Under the pieces are notes generated by a model, which saw only the letters and a program-made list of their open reading frames with translations, was not told the origin of the DNA and did not search any database. The translations under genes and the position numbers were made by a program. From Antitrichia curtipendula (taxonomy: Eukaryota > Streptophyta > Bryopsida > Hypnales > Leucodontaceae): 64,000 bases of DNA. The stretch spans positions 33,418,001-33,482,000 of the forward strand of contig OX579635.1 of the NCBI GenBank assembly GCA_951230915.1, written 5' to 3'. This document shows, one piece after another, positions 20,879 to 34,674 of the stretch; the stretch's first letter is position 1, and each line of letters begins with the position of its first letter.

Positions 20879-21780
20879 ACAATAGGGAAGGGATCCTTTG
20901 TAGATTCTGAAATTTCAACTCTTCCGGGGAGGAGGCTAGAGGACTTCATGTACAAGTAGCAGCATAACACGGATTACCCTGCAAAGTTCAATCGACATGT
21001 CTAGAAGCGGAATCCAGTGGGTTTGTTGGCCTTCCCATGTGCTTCATCACTTGCACTCATTATAAGGTAAACACAACCCACAACCTCTTCCTCTAAACCC
21101 GATCAGTGGAGGTTCTTAGGTTTTTCCATGTCTTTTATTATAGTGGACATTTATGTAAGTCACTTAGTTCTTGGTGGCAACAAATCTAAAATGTGCGGGC
21201 GTAATTTTAGTAGCACGCTCCTCAGAAGTGAATCTACTTTTTGATTTAGAATCCAAATATCCTAGTGTGGTTTACACAAAATTTGCCTGAGCAGGTAATA
21301 TTGCATGCATTCCATGACCAGCATGTCTTATTAGTCATGTGCAAAACTGCCTATATGCAGAAATTGCCCATTGCAAGTAATATAACAGACGTAATATTCT
21401 ACCGTGTACTAATATATGGTGGGCTATATACTTACGAGTTCTGTTACATTGTATAAGGTACTATCGTTGTTTTGGACCACAAGACCATTCCAACATCGTG
21501 CCGCACAACATTGAGGCACTTCTGGACTCCACCATCAAATAAAGAAGGCAGTCTAGATAGCACGCACAACACAAACAAATGGCAAAGAAAGAAAGTGGTC
21601 TTAGAGTACGACGTCTTTTTAGAGTCGAAATCAACATAGTAGAAGGTAACACAAATTGGAATAAAACAAATCGGCAGATCCATTAAGTGTAGATATCTCT
21701 ACTGCTTCTATGCCAAACACCCATACCAAAACAACTCAATCTACCAACTGATATACTAATGTTCACAACATTCAAACAAA

Positions 21781-24325
21781 AAAAAGGTAGTATACAAGAT
21801 CATTGTCCCTGGCTTCAAGGACAATTTGGGTTTCACAATAGCGGAAGATATGAAGAAGCATATATCTAACCTTCTATGGCTTGGTCTCTCCCCATCTCAA
21901 GTTATGTCCTAGCACAAGACATTCATGAAGGACATAGCTATGATAAATGGTGTTGTTTCTTGAGACACATTTGTCCAAGCGCAAAATGTTAGGAACCTCA
22001 CTAAGGTCCATGACAAAGCATTGTAGCAAAAGCATGCAAGCAACCCTAAAAGCGTTAAAATATGAGTTGATGAGAACCTAGACTCTGTGTTCTGCTATAG
22101 AAAACATGGCCTTCTCGATCTGAATGAAAAGAAGTAGGACAATACACCCTTCATGTTGGGGATTCAAATACCATAGCAACTCTAAATGCACCTCAAATTT
22201 GGGTGCAAAAATGCACTTTCTTCAACACTGCCTTTAGAACTTCCGAAACAAGGATATTGCACTTCCAATTCACTTTGTACTTCTCTCTATGATCTTTGGT
22301 GGTATGGTTCTTCATGACTCCGAGACCGTTACTTCTTCTACTGACAAGGTACTGGATATTATGTAGTATTGGCCATATTGGCAATAGAATTCTTTTGATT
22401 AGGACTTGGATGACATCTAATCAAATACCTTCTTTGTTGTTCATTTGACACATAACATTCCGTGATGAATATGCCCATATTAACAATGCTTGCCTCTGGA
22501 CAGTACTCAATGTACACAGTTATGGTTCTTGACAAGTAGAGGAATGGAATCCTTGTTGCATTCTTTGTTATTTCCCAGTGCCATGAAAAGGATCTACAAT
22601 ACGTCATGTTTGAATTGCAGAAGTGAGTTCATGAGGTGTAACTTACTTAGGCTCCGTTGACGATTATAGTAAATAATGCCTAAGCAAAAATTAATGTCCT
22701 CAAATACGTACTAAGTTTGGAGCGGACACTTACGAGCTACATCAAAGAGGTTGTATGATATTGTTATTCATGAAACTGGCATATGAGACGCATGACCACA
22801 TAAGCTATTCACTCTTGCGGGTTGATCATTTGTCTTCTTCAGTCTGTATTGTATACCCGACATTGCAATTATGGCCTTCAACTTTAAATCTTTGATTGTT
22901 CCTCTGCCAACAAGTCTTGACGTAATCCGCTTTAATTGTCTTTTGTGTAGGACAATGTGGCCCAACTGCAAGATTTTCCTCTACTTGTGGCATGTCCAGA
23001 AGTCTTGGCAGGAGAATGCTGTCAAGAAAATTTCAACAATTGGAGAGCGGGCCCATGTCTTAAATGCACTAGGGGATATTATGTACAGCAAGGGCCTGGT
23101 TGTGGACGAGGACCCAATATGATGGGGCCGAAAAACAACTCCTTGTTCTTACTACAGAACGTCCTAAGGCAAAAAAGTCATGAAGTACATGAATAAACAC
23201 TAGTTTCATAAGGCTGCTATGTGGTGCGCTAGCTATCGCACCATTCTACACGCCAAAAAGAACATGAACACAATAATAGAGTTTTATCACAAAAACTTAA
23301 AGAGTATTCTAAGGTCAGTCTTTTAGAGAAAGGTTTGATGGAAGGATAATGGACTGGCTGATTAACCACTTAGTGGGTGACATAATCACCCACTATTGGT
23401 ATGCAGTACAATGCAAATTGTTTGCATTTGTCCGAAACAAGAATTCATTGTAGCTATTGCTATTGTTTGAGCTAGATACACTAGAAGAAACCTGTGTTTT
23501 TTTTTATGTCCAAAATTTAGACGTCCACTTTTTTGGACATCAAACATAACGTTAGGATGCTAGTTTTGATGTCAAAACTAGCATCCTAATGTTATGTTTG
23601 ATGTCCAAAAAAGTGGACGTCTAAATTTTGGACATCAAAAAAAACATAGGTTTCTTCTAGTGATAGATACAGACAAAGCAGTCCGAATTTACCTTGACGG
23701 AAACAAGATTGCTCTCATGGCATTAGTGAACAATTGTCCTATAGTCTAGACAATCCACGGACTAAATTCAAAGTGGGCACAATGTGATTGTCTTGTGGGC
23801 TTGCAATGTATGATTTGCAAACACATAATGAAAATGTTTTGTATTCTACATTCATATGTCACCGATAGACTCATAGTACGCGAGGTTGGTATGTAGCACG
23901 AAGTTGACAAAAGTATATCTTTGTTGCAGTGCTTCATTGCGGAGGAACCGCTCTCGCAATTGCTACAAGACATTGTCATTAGTAATTTGAAGGCTGAGGG
24001 AAGGACTCAGTCATTTGGACAGACGACATCTAAAGAACCCAGGAGTATTGAAAATTTGGACGTGACTGCTACAAAGTTGTAATGCACAGTAATAGAAAAC
24101 GTGAAGGAGCATCAGCAACTTTTGGATTTCTTTATTGCCGACCTGAAGATAGCGAAAGAAAAGCAAATTGCCCTACTAGCGTGGAAAATTGCAAGAGTTG
24201 AGCACCTAAAAGGTCTTTGTATGTTTCATAAGGCACCTTGTGACAATAATTCATTAAAGTGGTATCGTAGTTTTCTTGAACCAAAATCTAGAAAGGTTTC
24301 CCGAACAAGGATATCAAATAATTAG
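21781..24325 (+). pseudogene. Decayed SWIM-zinc-finger / MULE-type transposase gene
   Basis: Readable in pieces across frames with many stops and shifts. In order: a segment with P-G-F-K-D-N and L-S-P-S-Q-V (from 21786); a block with R-N-G-I-L-V-A-F-F-V-I (about 22540-22575), a position used in MULE transposases; L-W-H-V-Q-K-S-W and L-G-D-I-M-Y-S (about 22990-23090); M-W-C-A-S-Y then I-I-E-F-Y-H-K-N-L-K (about 23217-23310); and a SWIM-type finger C-D-C...C-K-H at 23783-23824. A C-terminal Lys-rich piece follows (24101-24325). A hairpin MITE at 23479-23662 interrupts it. The gene cannot encode a full protein. Confidence 0.75.
23479..23662. mobile_element. CACTA-type hairpin MITE 1 (184 bp)
   Basis: Ends are CACTAGAAGAAACC...GGTTTCTTCTAGTG and nearly the whole element is one inverted repeat, with arms of about 85 bp and only a few mismatches. 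It is flanked by a 3-bp ATA duplication (23476-23478 and 23663-23665), as expected for CACTA/EnSpm elements. It sits inside the decayed transposase gene. Confidence 0.92.
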
Positions 24326-27300
24326 GCCTACAATATATGAATGTACTACTGCAACACAACAACAGTGTATCTTGTTGTTAGGATGAATTTGATAGGGTGG
24401 TGGATTTTCTTAGGGTTGAATTAGTTATGGTGTTGAGCTGAATGTTATGGTGTCATGATTTTCTTTGTCCCGTAATGCAACTTGCAATTTGCACTTCAAC
24501 TCTTTTGTCGAGCACTCGGGCTCCTACTCTTATCCTTTGGGTTCTCTAAAAAACTACTTTGCAATCCACATGGTATTATACCTATTGTTCTAGTTGTCAT
24601 GCACCTTGTATACATCATGAATGCTTTATGTTTTTCCGCTTGAAGACCACTTTCTTATTTCTATGGGCACAAAATAGAGTCATTTTGAAACAGAAAACTA
24701 TATTGTAGTGATAAAGCTTGCCTAGATGACAGTACATTTTTCTATCATAGGACGTCAGTGTATAGGAAGTTCTGTTTTATAGACATTGCAGAACAACAAG
24801 ATGTGGTATCAAGGTTATAGGGGCAAATATGAACTACCTAACGTCAAAGCTTCTTTTTTTGGCTTTTTAGTGCCAGATTGCACCAAAAAAAATGATCTAG
24901 CTGAAAAATGGCAAAAAATTTGCCAAGAAAATTGAATGAAATCGCCAAAAAAACTTCAAATTAAAAAAGTCTTGGATGAAATCACCAAATTGTGGATGAA
25001 ACCAAATTATAGACATATAATATGTGCTGATGTGATATTTTTTATCCAATACATGGATGGATGTTGAAATTTGAATTACCACTGTAACATTTTATGTTGC
25101 CACTTTGCCACTTCTTAAAAAATGAAAAAAAGCCCTACCTGATGTAGTGAAACATGGCATAGCATCTTCATTTGCACTATCTGAATTGTCCGTGCATTTC
25201 ATCAAGACTTGCCATACCTCATTGCTTGCATGCTTGCTTGCTTTGTGAAATAAAGTGGCCCCCGCTTATCTTGTGCGACAGGACAATAATTCGTAAACTC
25301 AATAGATTTATTTCACACCGTATGTGGTGAAATTTAGAAACACCACCACGAAAATGTAGGTTAGGGTTCAATTTCAGGATATAAATGACACCTCTATTGT
25401 GAGGACATTCCATATTAGGATAGCAATGTACTTGAACATAATAGTCAATTGGAACCATGGCTCAAGTTTTGACAAATTGAGGTCCAACATTTTCTTCCTC
25501 TACCTTTTTATTAGCTTTGAACATGAAGAACCAACCAAAGAAGATTGTTCACAATTGTTACATCATTACTCTAATTCATCTTTAACCAAAGATGGCAAGG
25601 GGCTTACCTTATATGGTCAAAGGGCTTTTGTATTGGCAGCTTATAACTCATTAGGGTTTGGAGTGCACGCTAAGTAGTCATACACATTGTTTCCAAGTAT
25701 TTCCAGATAGTTCAAGGTGTATTTTCTTTACCTTTTTTTTTTTTTAATTAAGATCATTTAGAATTTTTTTCCTTCTTCTTTCTTTGGGCTTGAGGTACTT
25801 GAAGTTTGTTTTTTCCTATCCACTTCTTTGGGCTTCATATACTTTGAGGGTTTTTTCCTTCCCATTTTTGGGGCTCAAAGTACTTGAAGTTTTATCCTCC
25901 TCCCAATTTTTTTTGGGTGTTGGATCACATCAATCTAACACCCTCTCCATTTGTTTTGCCTACTTCACATTCCACATTTTCTTTACTTATAATGAAATAA
26001 GGGTCTTATGAAATGCCCTTCTTTGCAAATTCAAAGAGGGAATACAAAACACTTAAAATGCTATAAATTCCTAAATTAGATAATAATAGGGACCCTTTAA
26101 TGGATCATGGCAATCTAAATACCTCCTTGAAAAAAATACTTGTCCACACAAGATATGCAAATGTCCATATGGAGTGACCCCCACATGGATACATTGGTAT
26201 ACTGGAATCCAAAAGGAGACACATTTGTATGAGAGTGTGGTAGGGAGGGCACTTTGTGCGAACAAATGCATATCATTTGTGGCTACGGTTTTATTGCAAG
26301 GAACATTTATATGACCTGGTCGAAACTTGTGACACCAAATTTTACCTTATTTAGGATGCCAAAGGTATTCTATAACCTTGTCCTAGTTCTTTGAAGACAA
26401 GTTTGAAGAAGCAAACATGTGTATTTTTAAATAACTTTTCTTCATGCAAAGAAAAATAAAATAAAATTCTAAAAAGCTAATACCAAGATTAAATCCTAAA
26501 GCAAAATGACGCGGGATAGATTAGAAAGCCAAAACATCATACACTACTTTAAACCACCCAAAAGAAAAATGAAGCTAAAAAACCATAAATTATACAATGT
26601 CCAATATAATAAAAATAATAAAAAAATTATTAACTACTTGGAGCATAGGAAAATGTGAAGGTCTTGTACCTTAAAGGAACTTCAAGCCTTAAAGATGAAG
26701 GTGGAAAAAAACTAGTAAAGTAACAAAAGGACCAAAAAATAAATACTGGTTGAAGGCACTTAACGGTTTGAATATACTTCTTGAATGCATCAAAAAATGG
26801 ATAGGAACATAAATCACAATTGTTGTACAACATATATTCTTTGATTAGAATAATTTGAGATTTCTTTCGTATGTTTGTAGTTGTAGAAGTAAAGAAGCAA
26901 AGTACTTTACCTTCTTATTAATCTTTTGGGTGCTTTTTCTTCTGAGAACTAGATAGAAATTAAATGAGCGGTCAATACAAGCACCAATGGGTGTTAGGCT
27001 AGCCATATAGGCTTCAAACAAGCTAAAGTCCACTTCACTTGGGTGATAGAAGCTGAAGAAAAGGCCGAGGACAAGGAGAGGACTCTTATTCTTCCTTTTC
27101 CCAGATTGTTAAGGTAGGCCACATGTTGAAGCCGATATTGCGTGTTCTACATTTTGCATTTCTGCATGGAAATTTTTGCGATTTGCTATGTTTGTTGTAC
27201 CTTTATAAAAATTATGTTGTAGTTCCTTAATTATGAAAGTTCTAGACTTGAGAATTTATCATTGCACTTCAACCTTTATGATGGATTTGAATGCATATCT

Positions 27301-29020
27301 TGAAACTTAGAAATAAGCTCAAGTGGGTTGTACGTGCTATTAAATAGTAATTAGGGTGGTGGTAGATAGCTTGGAAGCCTTTGAACTGGAAAAGTTGGAA
27401 AATTTTGCGCTTATTGCCAGACTCAAACTCCAATTGGAACAAATACACTTCATATGGTCAATTTAAAATTGTCATAGGTGTGTGGATCGCATTGTAGATT
27501 GATGATGTGCTATGATTGATTTTAGATTGTAACATGTAATTGCCAAATGGGGAGTGGTCGAGTGGAGACAGGTGCTAATAGATGACGCACTTTTTTAGAT
27601 TGTTTTACACAATGCAAAGAGGTTGGAGATGCAGGCAAGTGTTGTAGTCATAAGCCTATAGAAAATGAGTGGATAATGGTAATTTTTTTGTTAATTCTCT
27701 GTTTTTCTATAGTTCTCTTGTGTTGAAACTATTAATCTTTGGCTACTACCAAGTCAGAGAGAAATTTATTATAGAACTTGGTCCTTAAATGAATGGAAAT
27801 GGATGAATGGGATATAATCTAAAGTGGCAGTTAGAATTGATCTGGTGAAGCAGGTAAAATCAATTGTCAAGCAAATTTGGAAGTTAGTTTGGAAGGGATC
27901 CAAAGCTCCTACATGTTTGAGGCCAGCAATGTGTGGAGTGAATAATAGATATAGATTTGTGTGAATTAAGTGTGGTGAGGATTTAAGTTTTGATTCTATT
28001 GATATCTATTATTGATATGTTAGGTCAATTGAGGTTAATAGAGAGTGAGGCTATGAAGGAAATGAAAAACAATTGTAATTTGGTGGTGAAATATAATGTG
28101 GAAATTTTTCAATTTGAAGTGCATTGTGTTCAATTGAATTTAGTTTGTTGTACATGATGAATTTTGCATGTGAAAATCTATAGTGTGATAATGTGTGGAT
28201 GCGTTATGGAATTGTGGTTTTCCATGGTGTTATAACTATTGTTGTGAGTGTGTTGGAAACTGTAATGAATCAATTGTGAATGTTAATGTTTGTATTAAGT
28301 ATTAGATCTATGGATTTAGTCGTGGAAAATTACCTATTGATGTGATTGAGAATCAATGTTGAAGGATGGCTGATTGTATTTATATTATCAATTGTGAATG
28401 GCATGCGGGATGTAGTATGAGAATTGATAGAAGTTATATTAATTGGTGTAATACAATAGTTTTTCCATCTTAAGCCATATAGATGGGTAGTTGCAAGAAA
28501 CACTTGTCCTATTTCTTGCCCCCTTGCCCTTGGATGGGTACTTTTTGGCTTGTAACTTTTGCATACTTTGTCCGATGGATGTGAAATTTGGAGTGAAGGT
28601 AGCTACAATAGTTTCAAAAAAACTGTTTTTTTTTTAATTTAAAAAAAATTAGTTTACTTTTTTTAAGCTGCCCCCAATTGGGTGTCTACCTTGAACATTT
28701 TGGAGGGTTTTAGTCCTGTTTTTGACCCAAAATTGCAAATTTAAGGCCACAAATTGGACAAATAGGAATTCTACTAAAATTACAAGGATTGACCGAAGTT
28801 TTTTTTGAAAATAGCAACATGTCCGTTGCACAAATGATGTCAAAGTGACCTTCCTTTGCGCAAAGGCTACGAAGAGGAAACAAATTCCTCCATGAATTTT
28901 TTGGTGCAATGCAAGTGCATTCTTTTCTAGCAAAATGGCTTTATTTATGGAATTTTTTTGAATTTTTTTTGAATTACTAAAAATGAAAAACTCCACATAT
29001 CCCTTTTCTGCTCCTAATGG
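24326..29020. other. AT-rich spacer without recognisable genes
   Basis: No supported CDS or RNA gene. Plus ORFs at 25399-25677 and 25784-26011 and minus ORFs at 26630-27033 are low complexity or use non-ATG starts and match no family I recognise. The region from 27.3 to 28.5 kb is notably T/G-rich on the plus strand and may be old transposon sequence. Confidence 0.5.
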
Positions 29021-29024
29021 TTTC

Positions 29025-29170
29025 TGTAGTACTGCATAGTAGTTTGTAGTACTGCATAGTACAACATAGTATTAAATCAATGGTTAAATCTGCAGGTGCC
29101 TAGAATTGATAGTTGAGATTTGTCAGGGTGCTGCTAAAACATAATATTGATAGTACTGCATAGTACTACC
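29025..29170. repeat. Cluster of short GTAGTACTGCATAGTA repeats
   Basis: The motif GTAGTACTGCATAGTA or close variants occurs at least three times (about 29025, 29045 and 29150). Each contains a small AGTACT palindrome. No function is evident. Confidence 0.5.
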
Positions 29171-29884
29171 AATCTTGTGGCCAAAAAACGCAGTTTTGGC
29201 CAGAAAATGTAAAGTGTTTCTTGCAACAGCCCAGATATAAAATAAGTGGATTCAACACAAAGAGCAATAAATCTAAATTTTGTCGTAAAGAAAATTATTC
29301 AAAATAGATCTGTAGAAGTTGTATAGTCAATTTAAAGAAGCAATTGGAACTAGAGCAAAAGGAAGCAAATCAAAGTGGCCAAATATCCATTGAAGCTGAC
29401 AAGACTAAATTGGAGAATAAAATTGCAATTCAAATAAAAGATTAAAAAGTAAATAGTTATTGAATGGAGAAAAAAAGATCAAGCTGGAGATTATAGAATC
29501 ATATCAACAATTGTTGTGATAAGACCATTAACATTGATTTTGAATATAATAAGAATGAATGTTTATCCATTGTTAATCAGCTTTGATTAGTTATTATCTA
29601 TTCTTTTAAATGTGCACAACTTTGGGGATTAATTAGATTTTCATATAAATTACCTTAGTGCATCTATACCTCCCTATGAATGAACTTAAACTATAAGAGT
29701 TTATCAATGGTTCATCTATTGAAAATTCTAACCTACATTTGGCGTTGCTACCAGGGAGGTAGTGGATTAAACGTCAATAGGTAATTCTATTAGTTGAGCC
29801 AAGAGGAGAGGGAAATATATGTTGTAGATGGCTATTATATGAGTTATAGGTGGCCATTTAGTTCCAATTTTTTTGTGAAATAGC

Positions 29885-30350
29885 AAAAGAAAAGGCTACT
29901 CAGAATGAACGAGCAAGAGTGAGAGCATTAAGAAATTTAAATCAACAAAAAATTAGTGGTAAAGCAAAGAATTTTATTGTCTTGTAGTTTGTGGCTGAAG
30001 AAAGTGGGCTATCTATAGAATCATTAATTACAGAACATGATAATATCCAAAATTGATCTGTTGTAACAATACAAGAATTAGATCAATTGAACTTTTTTCA
30101 CAAAACAGCTGAACTAAACCAAGTAGACCCAGGCTTTGACAGTCAATCAAGATCATCAAAATCTATAGTTGAATCTACTCAATAACAAAGAGCATCTTTT
30201 AGTGGGTCCTATAAAAGATTTGGACTTTCACATACATTTTGTGAGGATATTTGCTTGTCAAAATTGCCTACTCTAGAAGGAACTTTAATTGGAAAATTTA
30301 CAAGTCAGGAAAATGTATAATTAAATGATTTAATATCTAGTGAAAAAGAG
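29885..30350 (+). pseudogene. Unrecognised decayed coding segment
   Basis: One frame reads as protein-like sequence interrupted by a few stops: a charged start (E-R-A-R-V-R-A-L-R-N-L-N-Q-Q-K), then E-E-S-G-L-S-I-E-S-L-I, then Q-S-R-S-S-K-S-I-V-E-S-T-Q. The composition is mixed and hydrophilic, unlike random AT-rich frames nearby. I do not recognise the family; a transposon ORF is the likeliest source. Confidence 0.3.
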
Positions 30351-30423
30351 AATAGTAAATTTGTGCCCAATTTTTTTGGTTGCTCTAAGACCTAACTCTT
30401 TTTCTGCTTGTCTGATGAGCTTA

Positions 30424-32345
30424 TTAGAATATCAGTGCTTGAGGGGAGTCGGCTTGCCACATGCTTAACCTTCTTTGCCATTTTGTATTATACTTTGTGT
30501 TGACCATGGCTTCATGTTTCAATCTGTAGTTATGGCTCAAATGATGTTTCCTTGCCATCTTTGATATATCATCGTATAATGTTCGCGAGTGAATTTCAAT
30601 CACAACATTATTAATACCGTCCTCCAACTCATCCACATGCAAGTTTGTAAAATTTGCAATACATCATTGGCAATGCCTCTTTCTTCATATAGTCCAGAGA
30701 TATACTCATCATCAAGAATCACCCTCATTTTTAAAAGATTTTTCTCTGATTTTTTTATAACCTTTTTATATATAGGGTCTATATTCTTCACGTCTCTGAA
30801 ATACACAAATCCATCATTTGTCACACTTAAAAATTCACACCTATTGTAATATCAATATGTACATTGGGAAGTCTAGAATTCTTCATTTCCTCTACACTTG
30901 TGGTTCCTCATACCCCACATGTGCCTTCTAGCCCCAAATGGTTGATGAAACTTAGATTGGTTTTTGTTTTTTGTAAAATATTGGAATGATCATAGATGCA
31001 TTGAAAGTTTATAACCTCCACCTTTGTTGCATTTCTATCTATTGCCTCAATCTTTGTTTCTTCTGTCGTGACTCTGTTTTCTTATGGAAATTTTGAGGGC
31101 TTAATTTTAATCTTTGAGTTGTCCACCTCCTCTAACTTTCTTCCTTCAATTCATCGCTCATGACTCTTTCATCTTGAGCCACCGAATCACCCATCATAGC
31201 AAACACTACACCAATCTCCATGATCTCTTCATCTTTGGTCATATAGGTATCTAAATCATTCACCATCACAACCTCTATTGTCATCTGTCTCTTTTTCTTG
31301 ATGATATCAATGATGAACTCATTAAAGTCTTTTTTGGCTATGCCAAGAGCTTTCCTTAAAGCAAATTCAATCTTAGCATCAAAGTGCCTCGTCTTTAATA
31401 TCCCTTTTATATCAATAGAGATTTCAATGTCAGATTGAAGCTTGTAAGTAGGACCATTATTCTTAGCCTTGCTAAAGTCTCCCTTTTCACAGTCATTTCT
31501 ACTGTTGCTAGACTGTCCCTAGTCCTTGTCAAGGAGCGGTGTAAAGCTCGGATGCCCAAGGTCACTAGGTTGAATCCTGTTGATGCCCAAGGTCATGACT
31601 TTTGTGAGGAACTAGATGTTTGTGACCTCTTTAGTTCACTCATTTCTATCCTTAGTTCTTGAAAATCCTTGATAAGCTCCTCAAAGGCATCTCCTTTAGT
31701 GCTTTTTGTAGCCTTCAAAATGGATCATGGGTAAGAGAAGGGTGTTGGAGCAAAAGACACCTTCGAAGATCTTGGTGTCAGAATAGTCTTAGCGTCATTT
31801 CTTGCCTCAACATCTGTTGACCTCACATATTGTTGTTTGGCCAATAGAATCTCTATCTCTTACATCCTCCTCTAATTGTTGGTGAAGCCATCTTTTGTAG
31901 TATGATATCCAAGGAATAAGAGAAGCCTATCCTTCAATGCATCATTAGTTGCTTGGAGGAAAAACTTTGCTTTTCTAGAGTCTAGAAAATATTTTTCTAC
32001 CAAAGATGATTGACCAAATTTTTTCTCAAAATCTTTCAGCAGCTTGTTTGGGCCCATGCTTTTCTTAGGTCATTGTTCCATCCATTCTAAGAAAGACCTT
32101 TTTGTCATCCTCTATGTGTCTTCATTAAAGTCTTCATCTCAAAATTGCTTAATAACCCACAAGTCAACAATTTCATAGATCTCTTGTACCCGGTCACAAA
32201 TGTCAAGGACAACCGCCATATCAAACGTGTGCAACATCCAGTTTTCATCAACCTAATGCACCTCCATTTCACAAATGTAAGCTCGCAAGAATTTAGAAAT
32301 GTTTTTGTCATCAAACCTCCCAATTTTAATGACAACAGCCTTTAG
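30424..32345 (-). pseudogene. Decayed retroelement gag-like gene (bryophyte type)
   Basis: The minus strand reads through several frameshifts and stops. From the N-terminal side (right): F-D-D-K-N-I-S-K-F-L-R-A-Y then C-E-M-E-V-H (about 32220-32310), M-A-V-V-L-D-I (about 32200), and M-G-P-N-K-L-L-K-D-F-E-K-K-F-G-Q with F-L-D-S-R-K-A-K-F-F-L-Q-A (31920-32057). The left part has an acidic stretch and two ORF pieces (30600-30824, 30424-30642). This layout resembles gag-like proteins I associate with moss LTR retroelements. No protease, reverse transcriptase or integrase and no LTR pair were identified. Confidence 0.55.
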
Positions 32346-34100
32346 AGCCTTGCTGGCATCTTGTTCAACTTGATTTGCTCTATGTTGCTTCATATATAGG
32401 ATCAATGCCCTTAAATGTCATCATAGGCAATTGCACTCTACCATTACCTCTTCCACCAATACTGGTAGCCCGTTCAGTGTCTTCCATAGCAAAAAATCAC
32501 CAATCATTCTAAAGCTCTTTTAGTAGAAGCACCAAATGTCGGATAGAGATGAGGATGCTTCAGGAATACTTAGAGTATCTAACTGTGACTGGGAATAATT
32601 TGCTTAGAAGTTGAGTTGAGTCTTCTAGTTTTCCAATCTTCAAACTGCTTTTCGTTGGCCTATCTAGTAATGGCTCTAAATGGATTCAAAGATAAAGGTA
32701 GGTGATAAGAAACCATAAGCTTTGGATGAATAGAACGGGACGGCCAGACTACAAACTGAACCACCCGAAAGATTGGCTCTTAAACTTCAAGCCTATGGTG
32801 ACCAGCAATTGTGCCTCAACAATGGCAACGACATAAAAGAACGACCATTTGGGTGATCAATCCTATTTTGTCACCACAAACGCAAAGTGGGTCTATTATT
32901 AGATATTCACATAACCCGCAATAATGTTTACAATTCAGAAATGAAAACAACAAGCCTCTAAAATCGGCTAAGAAAAACAATAGAAAGACAATAAGCCTCC
33001 AAAATTGGTTAGGAATAATAAGTTATAAGCCACAATATACGAGTCTTCATTCTTCTTGTCTTCAAATCTTGAAGTCTTTAAATCTTCAAAAGAAACAAAA
33101 ATCTAAACCCATCATATTTACATTCTTCTCAAAATAAGAAAGCAACAGACCTTCCTTTGCTTCACTACTTATAACTTTTGCAATTTTTTATCAAGGTAAG
33201 AATTTAATAGCTTTTCAAAAAGCTAACAAATTATCTTATTATAAATAAAAATTTCACTTGCAATTGCTTATTCAAACAAAATTTATAACCTTACAAAGAT
33301 TCAGGTTTTTCAAACAATAAGGGCAACAAACACTCTACTACTCAAAAATACATATTTTTCTCCACAAAGCTCTGATTGCTTTAAGTGATGGGTCTATTGA
33401 AAGATTAAAAGAAAATTTATTCTAAATTTCAAAAATTTCATAAAGATAAGCAAAAAACACAAACTTTGGTGGTCGCTCAAATCTTTGTCCTCTTTGTCGG
33501 GTGACAACACATTTTCTTCCACTCACATGCTCGTAACTTCTTAGTCTCAACTCCAAATCATACAAGAAAGGTCTCTCTGAAACGGCAGTGGAGAAAAATT
33601 CTTAAATTTTTATTTTAAAATATCTTACACATCAAAAATTACGACCACTTGAATACTCGACCTTTTCAAAATCCAACACATACATCCCATACACACAATA
33701 CATACAAATTCCGACTACAAGGGAAGAAGAAGATGCCTATCTAAGCTTCTAGACCCCTAAAGTAGATGGAATCAACCCATGTACACATTACATGGTCCTC
33801 CAAACACCTATTGGCCTAAGGAAAATATTCAAAGGTAAATTCCTATTCATCTTTCAAAGCCAAGGATCCTTTAAGGTTCAAACTATGAGGTAGATTTCCT
33901 TTATTTTCCTAACTTTCAATTTCTAACATACAAATAGAGTACAAAAAACTCAAATTAGTTATATAACTTCAACCAAAATCAAATGGAGATAAACATTAAA
34001 GCTGAAAAAAATTTCAAGAACTTGAAGATGTGCCTGATAGTATTTGCAACATAATTTGTACGTTTGATCTTCATAAAGGATTCATTAGCCCCTTCAACCA
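32346..34100. other. Spacer, possibly retroelement flank
   Basis: No supported gene. It lies upstream of the minus-strand gag relic, so a degraded 5' LTR would be expected here, but I could not define one. Confidence 0.4.
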
Positions 34101-34201
34101 ACATTGGTGGCCAAGGCTTTTTTTTATAGATCTTATCATATAATAATATTGGCCATTGTTCAAGCGTTCTTAACTCCCTTCAAATATCACTTTTTGGATG
34201 C

Positions 34202-34486
34202 ATGTTTCAACTTATCAAACTTGGAGAAGAATCACCAAGGCACGAGCGCCTTTTTGGAGATTACCATGCCAATGTTGCTCCATACAAGATTTATTCAACG
34301 GACGAGAAGGTCCAATCTCATCTTGCAAATAAATTGATAATGATGCAAAAATTGTTGGCTAAGATGGTTGAACTTGCAACTATGACAAGGAAAGCTCCAG
34401 TTCAGCCTCCAGTTCTTGCGATTCCAAAAAAATCCCTCCAGTTTGACATTCTAGAATTGAACTTCAAACCCACACATAAATTCTAA
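34202..34486 (+). CDS. Unrecognised ORF, possible relic
   Basis: A 94-codon ATG ORF with mixed composition. It has a charged middle part (D-E-K-V-Q-S-H-L-A-N-K then M-M-Q-K-L-L-A-K-M-V-E-L) that could form a helix. No domain is recognised and there is no conserved context. It is probably part of decayed mobile DNA. Confidence 0.15.
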   Translation: MFQLIKLGEESPRHERLFGDYHANVAPYKIYSTDEKVQSHLANKLIMMQKLLAKMVELATMTRKAPVQPPVLAIPKKSLQFDILELNFKPTHKF

Positions 34487-34674
34487 ATAAATTTAAAAGA
34501 ATACTCAAAACTGGTAAAACACATCTAAGGCTTTTTGTCTTTTCAACAACTCCATTAACAACAAGCATCACCTTGAAGCCACTAATAGCATCACCAATAA
34601 ATTTCAACCTTCAAATCATCTTTGAAATACAAATTAGCACACATCTTATATAGTGTACATATTTATATCACGAC

